DNA of 64,000 nt from Roseiconus nitratireducens (GTDB taxonomy: Bacteria > Planctomycetota > Planctomycetia > Pirellulales > Pirellulaceae): positions 62,001 through 126,000 of the forward strand of contig NZ_VWOX01000003.1 in NCBI RefSeq assembly GCF_008629675.1. Reading direction: 5' to 3'. The position numbers and the translations under genes are program-made. The notes beneath the pieces are model-generated. The model was given only the letters and a program-made list of their open reading frames with translations. It ran no database searches and was not told where the DNA came from. Of this stretch, positions 26,435 through 35,761 are shown piece after piece. Position 1 is the first letter of the stretch, and every line of letters begins with the position of its first letter.

Positions 26435-27721
26435 ATGTCGAATCGAGACCGATTTCGTCTACGATCCGTCTTCGGCACCGCGACCTGTTTGGCAGCCGGA
26501 TGGTGCTTTTCCGCTGCAGCCGTTGCCGCACCGTTGGACAGCACCACCGACTCGCAGGAAGCCTCCCAAACCGCCCAGCTCGGCACCGACACGTCACTTC
26601 TGTCGGGCATCCCCGGCGAGGGCAAGGTGTCGCTGGAAGAAGTCCAGCAATGGCTTGCCGATCCCGCCAACCATACCGAGCTGACGGTGCAACTGCCCAA
26701 AGGATTGGACGCGGCAAGCGGCAACATTTACATCCCCGAAGACAACCCGCTGACGCGTGCCAAGATCGAACTGGGACGCCAACTGTATTTTGACCCGCGA
26801 CTTTCCAGCGACAGCACAATTTCGTGCGCCTCCTGTCACGACCCGGCTTCCGGCTACGCGGCCCCGACCCAATTTGGCGTCGGTGTCGGCGGACAGGAGG
26901 GCGGACGGAATTCACCGGTCTCCTACAACCGCATCATCACCAAGGAGCAGTTTTGGGATGGCCGCGCGGGTTCCCTGGAAGACCAGGCGGTGGGGCCGAT
27001 CGCCAATCCGATCGAGATGGGCAACACGCACGAACAATGCGTCTCCGATCTGGCGTCCAACAAGGTCTATGTCGCGGAGTTCGATAAGATCTTTCCCGAC
27101 GGACTGACGATCGACAACGTCGGCAAAGCCTTGGCCGCGTTCGAACGCACCCTGGTGACAGGTCCGGCGCCCTATGACTATCAAGTCGAACTGGACAATT
27201 TCAAAAAGGTCTTCGCGGCCGATCTGGAATTCCTGGACGAGGATCCGGAATTGAAAGAAGAGTTCGACGCGTTGCAGGCGGCCGCGGCCAAGCATCCGAT
27301 GAGCGAATCGGCCAAACGCGGCATGAAGCTGTTCAGCGGCAAAGCCAATTGCACCGCGTGTCATGCCGGTGCCAACTTTGCCGACGAGCAGTACCACAAC
27401 CTGGGCGTGGGCATGGACGCCGAAGAACCCGACCTGGGCCGCTACGAAGTGACCGAGCAGGAAAAGGATAAAGGGGCTTTCAAAACGCCGACGCTTCGCA
27501 ACGTCGCATTGTCAGGGCCTTACATGCACGACGGCAGCCAGAAGACGCTGGAAGAAGTCGTCGAATGGTACGACAAGGGCGGCCACAAGAATCCCTGGCT
27601 GAGCGACAAGATGAAACCGCTGAACTTGACCGACCAGGAGAAGGCGGATCTGGTCGCGTTCATGAAAGAAGGTTTGACCGGATCGTTCCCGAAGCTGGAA
27701 ACCGGTCGCTTGCCCGAATAG
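26435..27721 (+). CDS. Di-haem cytochrome c peroxidase (CcpA/MauG family)
   Basis: The 428-residue precursor has a signal peptide (about 1-32, ending AAAVAAP). Two haem-attachment motifs follow, CASCHDP near residue 131 and CTACHAG near 307, and a C-terminal distal region KTPTLRNVALSGPYMHDGS has the conserved Met/His segment of the family. These periplasmic enzymes reduce hydrogen peroxide with electrons from small cytochromes, or in MauG-like cases oxidise protein side chains. The ATG at 26435 gives a proper signal peptide; an earlier in-frame start overlaps mutY and is unlikely. A strong terminator follows at 27767-27801. Confidence 0.9.
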   Translation: MSNRDRFRLRSVFGTATCLAAGWCFSAAAVAAPLDSTTDSQEASQTAQLGTDTSLLSGIPGEGKVSLEEVQQWLADPANHTELTVQLPKGLDAASGNIYIPEDNPLTRAKIELGRQLYFDPRLSSDSTISCASCHDPASGYAAPTQFGVGVGGQEGGRNSPVSYNRIITKEQFWDGRAGSLEDQAVGPIANPIEMGNTHEQCVSDLASNKVYVAEFDKIFPDGLTIDNVGKALAAFERTLVTGPAPYDYQVELDNFKKVFAADLEFLDEDPELKEEFDALQAAAAKHPMSESAKRGMKLFSGKANCTACHAGANFADEQYHNLGVGMDAEEPDLGRYEVTEQEKDKGAFKTPTLRNVALSGPYMHDGSQKTLEEVVEWYDKGGHKNPWLSDKMKPLNLTDQEKADLVAFMKEGLTGSFPKLETGRLPE

Positions 27722-27766
27722 GACGGGCAATCATCGATACCGATCCGACAAGTTCGTGAACAAGCG

Positions 27767-27801
27767 AAAAACGGCGAAGCACAGGCTTCGCCGTTTTTTT
27801 T
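27767..27801 (+). terminator. Rho-independent terminator after the peroxidase gene
   Basis: A perfect stem AACGGCGAAGC / GCTTCGCCGTT with the four-base loop ACAG is followed by seven or more T residues and preceded by an A-run, so it could work in both directions. It lies between the convergent peroxidase gene and the 185-residue gene on the minus strand. Confidence 0.92.
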
Positions 27802-27824
27802 ATGCTGGGTGATCGCCGCGGCGG

Positions 27825-28382
27825 CTACCAGGTGAGCAGCCCGCCGGATTGTTGTTCGTCACCGTCTTCCCAGTGACGCCGAATTTCGCGCAGCCCGTAG
27901 GCGCACATCTCAAAGTGTTCGCTCATCCGCTGGATGACTTCCGAGGACGGACGATCTTCCCCGCCTTCGATCTCCGCCGCGATCGCGTAAGCACGTTTTC
28001 CCTGTCGGCAATAATCCAGGAATCGATCCGGGGATTCGGCCAGACCTTTCCGGCCAGAGAGACTTTCCGGATACATGCCTGACCAGAACAAGGTGAAGTC
28101 ACCGACGTGGCGGTACACTTCGCGCTTGGCCAACCCGATCCGTCGCTCGGCTTCGGCGACCATCTGGACCAGGTGCCGCGTCCGCATGCCGTCGCTCTGT
28201 CGCAACGAGTACAAAGAATCGACGCGAACGAAACGCAGCATCATGTCGCTGACGTAATCCACCAGCTGGACATCCACCACGCCCAGCTTGGTATGGAAGA
28301 TGAACTCGCTGATCCCGCGAAAGAACCGCTCGATCGTCGAGGCTCGATTGTCATTCAGATCGTCGTCGGATGCCAACGTCAT
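27825..28382 (-). CDS. Protein of unknown function (185 aa)
   Basis: The 185-residue product begins MTLASDDDLNDNRASTIERF and looks helical and soluble, with RFFRGISEFIFHTKLGVVDVQLVDYVSDMM near the N-terminus and VYRHVGDFTLFWSGMYPE in the middle. The C-terminus is charged and Gly-rich. GAGAGG lies about seven bases upstream of the ATG. No family or catalytic motif is recognised. It stands alone, with its 3' end at the shared terminator. Confidence 0.7.
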   Translation of the reverse strand: MTLASDDDLNDNRASTIERFFRGISEFIFHTKLGVVDVQLVDYVSDMMLRFVRVDSLYSLRQSDGMRTRHLVQMVAEAERRIGLAKREVYRHVGDFTLFWSGMYPESLSGRKGLAESPDRFLDYCRQGKRAYAIAAEIEGGEDRPSSEVIQRMSEHFEMCAYGLREIRRHWEDGDEQQSGGLLTW

Positions 28383-28510
28383 CGGTAGACCTCTCGATAG
28401 AAAACCTGGCGACGCGAACGCTGCCTGCGATCGGCAATCGCAACCGTGGTCCTTGACTGCTAGCGGCCGACCGCGGTCGCCGTCAAGACAGATCCAGAAT
28501 AATCAAAACG

Positions 28511-30097
28511 CTAATCGCCTGTTGCAAGACTACCCCACCAACTTTCATTCGGCTGCCAATTCTCCTGTAAGATCTGCGAATGGAATTTTTCCAGCCGGTC
28601 TTTGGTGTCGGAGTGAATTTTTTCGAACCATGCGTCCGTCTTCGCAGGATCGTAGCGGGGATCCGGTTTCGGGCGTTTTGCCCCCACATCCGTCAGCCAA
28701 CCGTCCAACTGTTTCCACAGCCGGCTGGCGTGCTGGGGATGGGTGCGTGAGACGTCACTGCGTTCTCCCGGATCGACGTCCAATTGATACAATTCGTTCC
28801 GCCCGTCTTCGTAGTAGTGGATCAGCTTCCATTCGCCCTGGCGGATGATGGCATGAGGCTCGCCGCCTTGATTGCCGTAGTGCGGGTAGTGCCAGTACAG
28901 CGGGCGGTCGGCGATCTGTCCGCCGCCGAGCAACGGCTTCAAACTGACGCCGTCGACATGCTGCTCCGGTCGCAGCGGCAACCCACACAGGTCCAGAATC
29001 GTGGGGTAAAGATCCGCACCGGTGACCGGAACGTCGCACGTCGAACCGGCGGCCACCTGCCGCGGGTAGCGGATGTAGAACGGTTCGCGAATCCCGCCTT
29101 CCCACTGGCGTCCCTTGCCGCCGCGAAACGGCAGGTTGCAGGTGCTGTAGGCGTCACCCGACGAAACGCCGCCGTTGTCGCTGGTGAAGATGACGACGGT
29201 GTTGTCCGCCAGGCCATTTTCCTCCAGTGCTTGCAGGACGACGCCCACCGCATCATCAACCGTCTCCACCATCCCGGCGTAAACCGGATGATCTTGGACT
29301 TGCCGGACCGGCAAGGTGCGGTCGATCGAAAATCGCTGACCGCCCTCGGGCAATTCCGGCGCCAACTTGCGGTACTTTTCCCACAACCGCTTCGTCGTCT
29401 GCACGGGGCCGTGCACGCTGTAAAACGACAGCATCGCAAAAAACGGATCGTCCTTGTTGGACGTGATGTAGTCCGCCGTCTCCTGGGCCAAACGCATCGG
29501 CAAGGATTCCCCCGCCGGCCCGTTCTCCAGCACCGGATTGTTGTACGGCGAAAAGTATCCGCCCGGCGGGCTGCCCCGATCATGGCCGCCCTTGTTGACC
29601 TGATAACCGTGGTCGGTCGGCCAGGAACCGCGATCGCCGAGATGCCACTTGCCGGCAAAGAACGTGCGATAGCCCGCTTCGACCAATGCCTCCGCCAACG
29701 TGACATCATCGTTGGGCAAGGCGTGAACGTAATCGGCCGGCAACACCCGATAGGGGCGCGTCCATTCCATTCCGCTCTTGGCGCCGATCCAGTCCGTGAT
29801 CCCGTTGCGCGCCGGAAAGGTGCCCAGCTGGATACTCGCCCGTGACGGGCTGCAGACACAGCACGTCGCGTAACCATTGGTAAACCGCATGCCTTCGGAA
29901 GCAATCCGATCGATGTGGGGCGAGCGGTAAAAGGTGCTGCCCTCACCGGACAAGTCGACCGCCCCCATGTCGTCCATCAAAATCAACACGACATTGGGTC
30001 GCGATTGCTGGGCGAAACCGGCCGGAGCCACCGAAAGAAGTCCGAGGAGCGAAAAGAACGGAACCAAACCGAAGGCTGTGAACTGTCGAGACGTCAT
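28511..30097 (-). CDS. Secreted type I sulfatase
   Basis: The product is about 528 residues from the ATG at 30097, with a signal peptide ending near AGFAQ (about residue 30). The sulfatase core follows: metal ligands PNVVLILMDDMG (Asp42-Asp43), the formylglycine signature C-S-P-S-R with Cys82 to be converted by the formylglycine-generating enzyme, GKWHLGD near 155 and HGYQVNKGGHD. Type I sulfatases remove sulfate esters from sulfated polysaccharides or small molecules; marine planctomycetes carry many. The substrate cannot be read. No sulfatase-modifying gene is adjacent. An in-frame start five codons upstream is possible. Confidence 0.92.
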   Translation of the reverse strand: MTSRQFTAFGLVPFFSLLGLLSVAPAGFAQQSRPNVVLILMDDMGAVDLSGEGSTFYRSPHIDRIASEGMRFTNGYATCCVCSPSRASIQLGTFPARNGITDWIGAKSGMEWTRPYRVLPADYVHALPNDDVTLAEALVEAGYRTFFAGKWHLGDRGSWPTDHGYQVNKGGHDRGSPPGGYFSPYNNPVLENGPAGESLPMRLAQETADYITSNKDDPFFAMLSFYSVHGPVQTTKRLWEKYRKLAPELPEGGQRFSIDRTLPVRQVQDHPVYAGMVETVDDAVGVVLQALEENGLADNTVVIFTSDNGGVSSGDAYSTCNLPFRGGKGRQWEGGIREPFYIRYPRQVAAGSTCDVPVTGADLYPTILDLCGLPLRPEQHVDGVSLKPLLGGGQIADRPLYWHYPHYGNQGGEPHAIIRQGEWKLIHYYEDGRNELYQLDVDPGERSDVSRTHPQHASRLWKQLDGWLTDVGAKRPKPDPRYDPAKTDAWFEKIHSDTKDRLEKFHSQILQENWQPNESWWGSLATGD

Positions 30098-30243
30098 CGT
30101 TGCGGGATACAAGGCCGGGAGGGTGATGGGGAGGGGTCGGCGAATTCTTTCTCGCCGAACGTGACGACTCCATCATACTCGCTTCGCGGTCGCGCGAATG
30201 CGGAGCCCGTTGCGCAGAGGGGTGACTGCATCCGACGCTGGCG

Positions 30244-30834
30244 TTACCGTCGCGAACCACCCGCGGCCAATTTCAATTCCAGATAGCTTTCTTGGACTCG
30301 ATGAAGCAGGCCCAACTGGTCAGCCAAGCGAGCAATGCTCTCGCCGGCTTCTTCGGCAGCATCCTGGTTGCTGTCGGATTCATCGATCAACAATTCGATC
30401 TCAGCAAAACAGCCCAAACCGTCCACGTCGTCCAGGGTCACCGTGAAGTGATTTCGGGGATCGTCATCGGACCAACCGTACGAGCAACGTGTTTTCTCCA
30501 CGATCTCCACGACCGAGAACCCCAGGGCGGTCAACAATCGCTGCATCTGCCGGCCTTCGGGATCGCCCGGGGCCAGACACCATTCGATCTCTTGTCTCGC
30601 TTTCAGCGTCGAATCGCTCAACCGCAGTTTCGGTCCTTTGTAAGTCACCGACGGGACCGAATCGACTTGGCGAATTCGGAGGGCCTCCTGCGATTGGCGA
30701 AAATCGCGTGACGGGTGTTGGTAGTAGGTATCGGCGTGACGCTGGGTTTCGCCTGCGGAAGCGCCGCTGGCGGCCAACCGTGATTGCAACTCGCGGCGAT
30801 CCGCCACGCGGAATTTTTGTTCGATTTCAAACAT
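30244..30834 (-). CDS. CYTH-domain protein (CyaB-like)
   Basis: The 196-residue product starts MFEIEQKFRVADR, the ExExK signature of CYTH-domain proteins (class IV adenylate cyclase CyaB / thiamine triphosphatase fold). Alternating charged strands follow, including ALRIRQVDS, VTYKGPKL, RQEIEWCL, TRCSYGW and FAEIELLID, as expected for the eight-stranded triphosphate tunnel. Members bind organic triphosphates with divalent metals; the substrate here could be ATP, thiamine triphosphate or tripolyphosphate. It is cytoplasmic and appears monocistronic. Confidence 0.85.
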   Translation of the reverse strand: MFEIEQKFRVADRRELQSRLAASGASAGETQRHADTYYQHPSRDFRQSQEALRIRQVDSVPSVTYKGPKLRLSDSTLKARQEIEWCLAPGDPEGRQMQRLLTALGFSVVEIVEKTRCSYGWSDDDPRNHFTVTLDDVDGLGCFAEIELLIDESDSNQDAAEEAGESIARLADQLGLLHRVQESYLELKLAAGGSRR

Positions 30835-31054
30835 GTTTCGAATGCAATGCTGGAAAGACTGTGGCGTGAGGCGGGTGGCCGGGGACGTTGCGGGCCCCTG
30901 GCGATTGCATCCAGGGAGCCGCCCGGAACACGGTCCGGGTGGGCAGTGCTGATTTTGCTAAGATCTGGGTCGCCCGTGCAGTGGCCGGCGGGAGATCCCG
31001 CACCGGTTTGTCACTTTCCGCGATCCGCTTCCTCACTCGTATTCGGTGTGCGTC

Positions 31055-32398
31055 ATGCGTCCGTTTAAAAATCGACCCTTCGCCCATATCGTCGTCCTTT
31101 GTCTCGCCTGGGGCTGCTGGTCCGGGGCGTCACGCGGTGAAGATTGGGTCCAATGGATGGGCAATCAACGTGACAATGTGCTCCGCGATGTTGCTCAGCT
31201 GGAGGACCTGCCGTCGCAACCTGAGGTCGCGTGGCGCAGTGAACTGGATGGCGGCTACGCCGGTCCGGCCGTCGGTGGCGGCCGCGTGTTCGTCACCGAC
31301 TACGTCACATCGAACGATGTCAGTGTTGCGAATTTCGAACGCAACGAGTTTTCCGGGATCGAACGGGTGCTGTGTTTTGACCAGGCGAGCGGGAAGCTGC
31401 AATGGAAGCACGAGTATCCGGTCAAGTACACGGTTTCCTACCCCGCGGGTCCCCGCTGCACGCCGACGATCGACGATGACCGCGTCTACACCCTGGGCAC
31501 CGAAGGCGACTTGTTCTGCTTCCGTGTGACCGACGGCAGCGTGGTCTGGTCCCGCAACCTCCGTGAAGACTTCAACACGAAAGCGGCGTTGTGGGGTTAC
31601 GCCAGCCATCCTTTGATCGACGGCGACCGGCTGATCTGTGTGGTCGGCGGCGAGGGTTCCCACATGGTTGCCTTTGACAAAAAAACGGGCGACGAGATCT
31701 GGCGTCAGGGTACCGCCCCGGAACAGGGATACGTGCCGCCGACCATCATCGAAGCCGGTGGCGTGCGTCAGTTGATCTCCGGTCGACCGGATGCCATCGC
31801 GTCGTTGGATCCGGAAACCGGCAAGACGTACTGGAGCGTTCCCTACGAGGCGACCAACGGCTCGATCATCATGTCCCCGGTGACCGTCGACGTGGATGGC
31901 ACGAAGTACCTGTACATCGGCGGCTACGACAAAAAGAACCTGCTCCTGAAGCTTGATCCCGACAAGCCCGCGGCCACCTGGGTCTGGCAGGACGAAGTCA
32001 AACAGGGGATTTCACCGGTGAACGTCCAACCGTTGGTCGTCGACGGGATCATCTACGGCCTGGACCAAAAGGGCACGCTGATGGCGGTGGAAATCCCCAG
32101 CGGTGATCGCCTGTGGGAAACGTCGCAGCCGCTGGCCGAAAGGCCGCTGGGAACCGGAACCGCCTTCATCGTCCGCATCGATTCCACGGACCGTTTTCTG
32201 ATGTTCACCGAAATGGGTGATCTGGTGCTGGGGCAGATGGACCGGTCCGGCTTCAAAGAACTGGACCGCGCGAACGTCATCCAGCCGACCGGAACGGCTT
32301 TCGGCAGGAAAGTCGTCTGGAGCGCGCCGGCCTATGCCGACGGCAAGATGTTTGTCCGCAACGACAAAGAGATCGTGTGCGTGCGTCTGACACCCTAG
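31055..32398 (+). CDS. Secreted PQQ-type beta-propeller protein
   Basis: The 447-residue product has a signal peptide (about 1-25, IVVLCLAWGCWSGASRGED) and repeated WD-like blades with the PQQ repeat pattern, such as GKLQWKHEYP, GSVVWSRNL, KKTGDEIWRQG, PETGKTYWSVP and GDRLWETSQP. Such eight-bladed propellers are common in planctomycete periplasmic proteins; most lack a dehydrogenase function and bind PQQ weakly or not at all. A GTG start at 31046 is possible, but the ATG at 31055 fits the signal peptide better. It converges with the membrane-anchored protein gene downstream; the gap holds short repeats. Confidence 0.85.
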   Translation: MRPFKNRPFAHIVVLCLAWGCWSGASRGEDWVQWMGNQRDNVLRDVAQLEDLPSQPEVAWRSELDGGYAGPAVGGGRVFVTDYVTSNDVSVANFERNEFSGIERVLCFDQASGKLQWKHEYPVKYTVSYPAGPRCTPTIDDDRVYTLGTEGDLFCFRVTDGSVVWSRNLREDFNTKAALWGYASHPLIDGDRLICVVGGEGSHMVAFDKKTGDEIWRQGTAPEQGYVPPTIIEAGGVRQLISGRPDAIASLDPETGKTYWSVPYEATNGSIIMSPVTVDVDGTKYLYIGGYDKKNLLLKLDPDKPAATWVWQDEVKQGISPVNVQPLVVDGIIYGLDQKGTLMAVEIPSGDRLWETSQPLAERPLGTGTAFIVRIDSTDRFLMFTEMGDLVLGQMDRSGFKELDRANVIQPTGTAFGRKVVWSAPAYADGKMFVRNDKEIVCVRLTP

Positions 32399-32433
32399 CC
32401 CGCTGGCGACGATAGCAACCCGGGCTCGCTTTA

Positions 32434-32519
32434 TTGCTCGTTGTACCCACCCTCGCCGGAGCGTGGAGCTTGCTTTTTTGCTCGTTGCAGCCACGCTCGC
32501 CAGACCGCGGAGTTTGCTG
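32434..32519. repeat. Two 44-bp tandem repeats in a convergent gap
   Basis: Units starting TTGCTCGTTG at 32434 and 32478 share the core CACCCTCGCC/CACGCTCGCC followed by GGAG and TTGCT. The CTCGCCAGA core also occurs in the repeats downstream of tRNA-Lys (42436-42723). They lie between the convergent 3' ends of the propeller gene and the membrane protein gene. Confidence 0.7.
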
Positions 32520-32524
32520 TCCAG

Positions 32525-33772
32525 CTAGCGAGCCCCTTGTTCCAAGACCTTGCGAATCCGCAAAGCGACGGTCTGATCGCTTTCAGATTTCAGCCGCTGG
32601 CGCAACAGGCGTTCTGATTCGGGATCGCCTTGGCCGGCGAGTTCTGCGACCGCTCGCATGCGATCGAATCGGCTGGGACTGTTCAATCGATCTGCCGGCG
32701 ACGTCGCGTCTCCGGCTGCATCGACCCCCTTCGTCGCGGTTACGGCGTTGGGATCGCCGGATCTCGATTCGGTTGTCCGGGGCGACGTGGCTTCGGGCAC
32801 CGTCGCATGGAAGCCGGGTTTGACAATCTTCGCTGGTTTGCCAGTGCTCGGGAGGGCGGTGCCAATGGTTGGGGAAGGGGCGTCGAACCGTTCTTTCGGC
32901 CGCGAATGATCGGCGGCTGGGGCGGCGGCCTGACTCAGAATGACGTCGTCGGCAGCGAGCGGGCGAAGCGTGGTGACGTTGGCACGATACAACCTGGGAG
33001 CCCCCGTCGCACCGGCCTCCGGAGGCCACTGAGACCAACTGGCACCGGCTTCGCCCATCGAATCCAGAGGCAGCGGTCGTTTGGCGGGCGACAATGCAAC
33101 GCTGGGAAGACGCTTCAACCCCGCTTCGGCAACATCATCCCTGCTGGCCGCGGGGCTTGGGCCGGTACCGGTGCGTGACCAGTCTCCGGCAACGATCGCA
33201 CGCGCCCGGTCCAATGTCGCCATTTCCTTCTCATCAGCACCTTCAAGTCCTGAGGCCGCGCCCGAGTCGATTTCCGCGAGCAGGTCTTCTACCAACGTCT
33301 GTCCCAACCGCTGAAGGCGACGCGACCGTTCATCGGAAGTTTGGGTCCCCAACTGAAGGCACGCACGTTCAATCGCAGCGACCAGCGCAGTCCGACGTTT
33401 GGTGACCGTTTCGGCGGGCAAGGTCGTCCAGGACTTGAGTGACTGATTGGTCAACTGGAACGCCAGCTCGGAGACCTGGGGCGATTCGTCGGCCACGGCA
33501 AGCACGACCGTTTCAATTCCGACCGCGTCGTAGGCGCCGAGTTGGCGCAAACCATCCAGCTTTTCGTTCACATCCTGGCTGGCAAAGTCGCGTGACAGCC
33601 GCTGGACCTGAAACCGCTGCCAGCAATGGTGTCCCAGACCGGCGGCCGCCGACAGGACAATCACGACCATCAGGAATCGAACGGCCGAAAGCAGACTGCG
33701 GCGAGAGCGCTCGCGCTCGTCGGCGAACACGGAAAAAGGGTTGGGAGTCCGGTTGAAATCGAAATCGTCCAT
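32525..33772 (-). CDS. Single-span membrane protein with HEAT-like ends
   Basis: The product is about 415 residues from the ATG at 33772. A short cytoplasmic head (MDDFDFNRTPNPFSVFADER) is followed by one membrane helix (about 29-49, FLMVVIVLSAAAGLG) and a long extracytoplasmic part. Two short alpha-helical segments resembling HEAT repeats, near 65-110 (NEKLDGLRQLGAYDAVGIE) and at the C-terminus (FDRMRAVAELAGQGDPESER), flank a long Ser/Pro/Ala-rich disordered linker. No enzymatic motif is seen. It lies just downstream of the lipoprotein gene on the same strand, so the two may form an operon. Confidence 0.75.
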   Translation of the reverse strand: MDDFDFNRTPNPFSVFADERERSRRSLLSAVRFLMVVIVLSAAAGLGHHCWQRFQVQRLSRDFASQDVNEKLDGLRQLGAYDAVGIETVVLAVADESPQVSELAFQLTNQSLKSWTTLPAETVTKRRTALVAAIERACLQLGTQTSDERSRRLQRLGQTLVEDLLAEIDSGAASGLEGADEKEMATLDRARAIVAGDWSRTGTGPSPAASRDDVAEAGLKRLPSVALSPAKRPLPLDSMGEAGASWSQWPPEAGATGAPRLYRANVTTLRPLAADDVILSQAAAPAADHSRPKERFDAPSPTIGTALPSTGKPAKIVKPGFHATVPEATSPRTTESRSGDPNAVTATKGVDAAGDATSPADRLNSPSRFDRMRAVAELAGQGDPESERLLRQRLKSESDQTVALRIRKVLEQGAR

Positions 33773-34001
33773 CGTGTTCGATCGCGGTGTCGGGGTGGGG
33801 AACCGGAGCTTCGGTCGAAGGCGTGGCCCGCGATCTTCTCGGATCCGCTTGGCCGGACGCAAGGTCAGCTTCACGCCTCCCTCGCCAACGCGGCCCGGGT
33901 ATGTTTTCTCGTTCCCGGGCTCCCGCATGGGAACGCACTGCACGCTGGCTCCGCCAGCCCACTGGCACTCGACTCGCCACTTGCTCACATCCCTCCGCCA
34001 T

Positions 34002-35474
34002 TTAACGCGGCGCCGGGACGCCGACGGCGTCCAGTTTTTGCCGATACGCCTCGCGGTCGGCCCGCCACTGCTGATGCATCTGCCGCGGCACATCGATTCC
34101 TTCCAGCGAATCGGCCAACACACCCTGAGCCGTCACGGCGTCGAGCGGCGTCGCGAGATCGCCGATCCACACGATCCGAGCGTCCGCATCGACCAGGCAA
34201 CATGTGCCCGGCTGCAGCCCCAGGTCGGTGGCCAGCGTCCCGCGGTCATCTTGGACCAGCACCAGGCCCGATGTGCGTAAGCGTTCGGCGCCTGCCCGAT
34301 CGACCAATGCGACGATTCGCAGCTGCCGCTGCATCGGATCGCCCAATTGCGTCTGCCAGTGCGAAAGTGCGGCAAGAGCGTTCATCGTCTGGGCGTCACC
34401 CTGCATTTCATCCGCGTCGGAATCGGATGAGAACTGCCCGCAAAAGAACAGCGTCATCTGCCGGTCGATTCCCCGGTGGGTGACACGAACGCGGCCGGTC
34501 AGGTCGGACACGTCAAACGGTTTCAGCCGTCCTCCGATCAACGATGATGGCTCCGGCGGGGGCAACGGCACCAGCGCCCCAACGTACTGCGGCGATCGCG
34601 GAAACGAAGTGGCGATCGAATCGAATTCCAACTCGGTCGACGGATCGAAGGTCGCTTCGCGCAACCGCAATTCCAGTGAACGCACCTTCCACCCATCCAG
34701 CTGGACCTGCTGGCCGGCCATCGAAACCGGCAGATCGACACTCCGCACCAGAGACCGTTTTCGATCAATCCAAAATCGGTACACATCGCGGTCAGCAACC
34801 GCGCGAATCACTACTTGATCGATTCCATCGCGTCGCTGCATGGACTCGTACTCAATCGTACGCTCCCCGCCCGCCTGGGCGTCGCCGAACAGCTTCGCCA
34901 TCGGATCCGGATCGAGCAGCCACTCCAGCTGCGGCGGCGGTCCGCCCAACCCGGCAACCATTCGCGCTGACAAGAGCGGATCTTTCAGCAGGTAGTCCAA
35001 CGTGGGACGATTCTGGTCACCACGTTGGCTGGCAGGGGCTCCGACAACCACTTGGCCATCGTGCAAATCGGTCTGTTCGTCCGCGATCCAGCCGAGGGTC
35101 ATTTCCGTGTCCGACCACAATCGGGCATCGTAAGCTGCGACCCAAATTGTCGATCCCTGAAGGGCCACCTGCATCGGCGCGGTGCGGCGTTCCAGCCGAT
35201 CATCTTTCTGCACCCGCAGTCGAACTTCGCCTTGATCCTGGTAGGCGCGGGTGTTGCGGTACCGCGTCAACACCTGACGCAGGTAATCCGCGGCAGCAAC
35301 CTCTGGCAACGCCGCGGCCGGGGTCTGGATCGAAGCCGGGTTGGAAGACGGCGATCGGTCGCTGGAGCTCCCACAGCCATAGACGCCAATCGTCAGCGGC
35401 AAAGCGAGCGTCAACGTGATCGCCGATCGCAGCAGCCCCCCGGGCCCGAGCGACATGCGAAAAAAGCGTTTCAT
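34002..35474 (-). CDS. Lipoprotein with DUF2092-like and thioredoxin-like regions
   Basis: The product is about 490 residues from the ATG at 35474 and has a hydrophobic signal ending GVYGC (lipobox Cys about 34). A domain with the strand pattern of LolA/DUF2092-type lipoprotein carriers follows (about 55-330, YRNTRAYQDQGEVRLRVQ, and later RFWIDRKRSLVRSVDLP). The last 120 residues (MTLFFCGQF, LRIVALVDRAGAERLR, CCLVDADARIVWIGD) look like a thioredoxin/AhpC fold without a CxxC pair. The combination recurs in planctomycetes as an outer-surface protein. Substrate unknown. It lies upstream of the single-span membrane protein gene. Confidence 0.7.
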   Translation of the reverse strand: MKRFFRMSLGPGGLLRSAITLTLALPLTIGVYGCGSSSDRSPSSNPASIQTPAAALPEVAAADYLRQVLTRYRNTRAYQDQGEVRLRVQKDDRLERRTAPMQVALQGSTIWVAAYDARLWSDTEMTLGWIADEQTDLHDGQVVVGAPASQRGDQNRPTLDYLLKDPLLSARMVAGLGGPPPQLEWLLDPDPMAKLFGDAQAGGERTIEYESMQRRDGIDQVVIRAVADRDVYRFWIDRKRSLVRSVDLPVSMAGQQVQLDGWKVRSLELRLREATFDPSTELEFDSIATSFPRSPQYVGALVPLPPPEPSSLIGGRLKPFDVSDLTGRVRVTHRGIDRQMTLFFCGQFSSDSDADEMQGDAQTMNALAALSHWQTQLGDPMQRQLRIVALVDRAGAERLRTSGLVLVQDDRGTLATDLGLQPGTCCLVDADARIVWIGDLATPLDAVTAQGVLADSLEGIDVPRQMHQQWRADREAYRQKLDAVGVPAPR

Positions 35475-35761
35475 TCGATCCGTGAAGGCAGTGGGAAGGC
35501 GGCGGACCGTCGGGAGACTTTCGCGGACCGCTGGTAATGGAGGCCGTCGCTCGGCCGGGGCGACGGGTTGGAACAGGCGAAGGACGGAAAGGCGTCCAAC
35601 GTTTTCCATCAGCTAACGGCCCCCGTCCGGTTGCGTTTTTTTAGCCGAATCGGGATAACCGCGCACAGACAGTTTTGGTCTGCCGTCCCACGTCGGTTTT
35701 GCGTGCCGCGTCAATCGCGGTGGCCGCGCCGCCCCCAGAAATCCACCCAAACGACTCCAAG

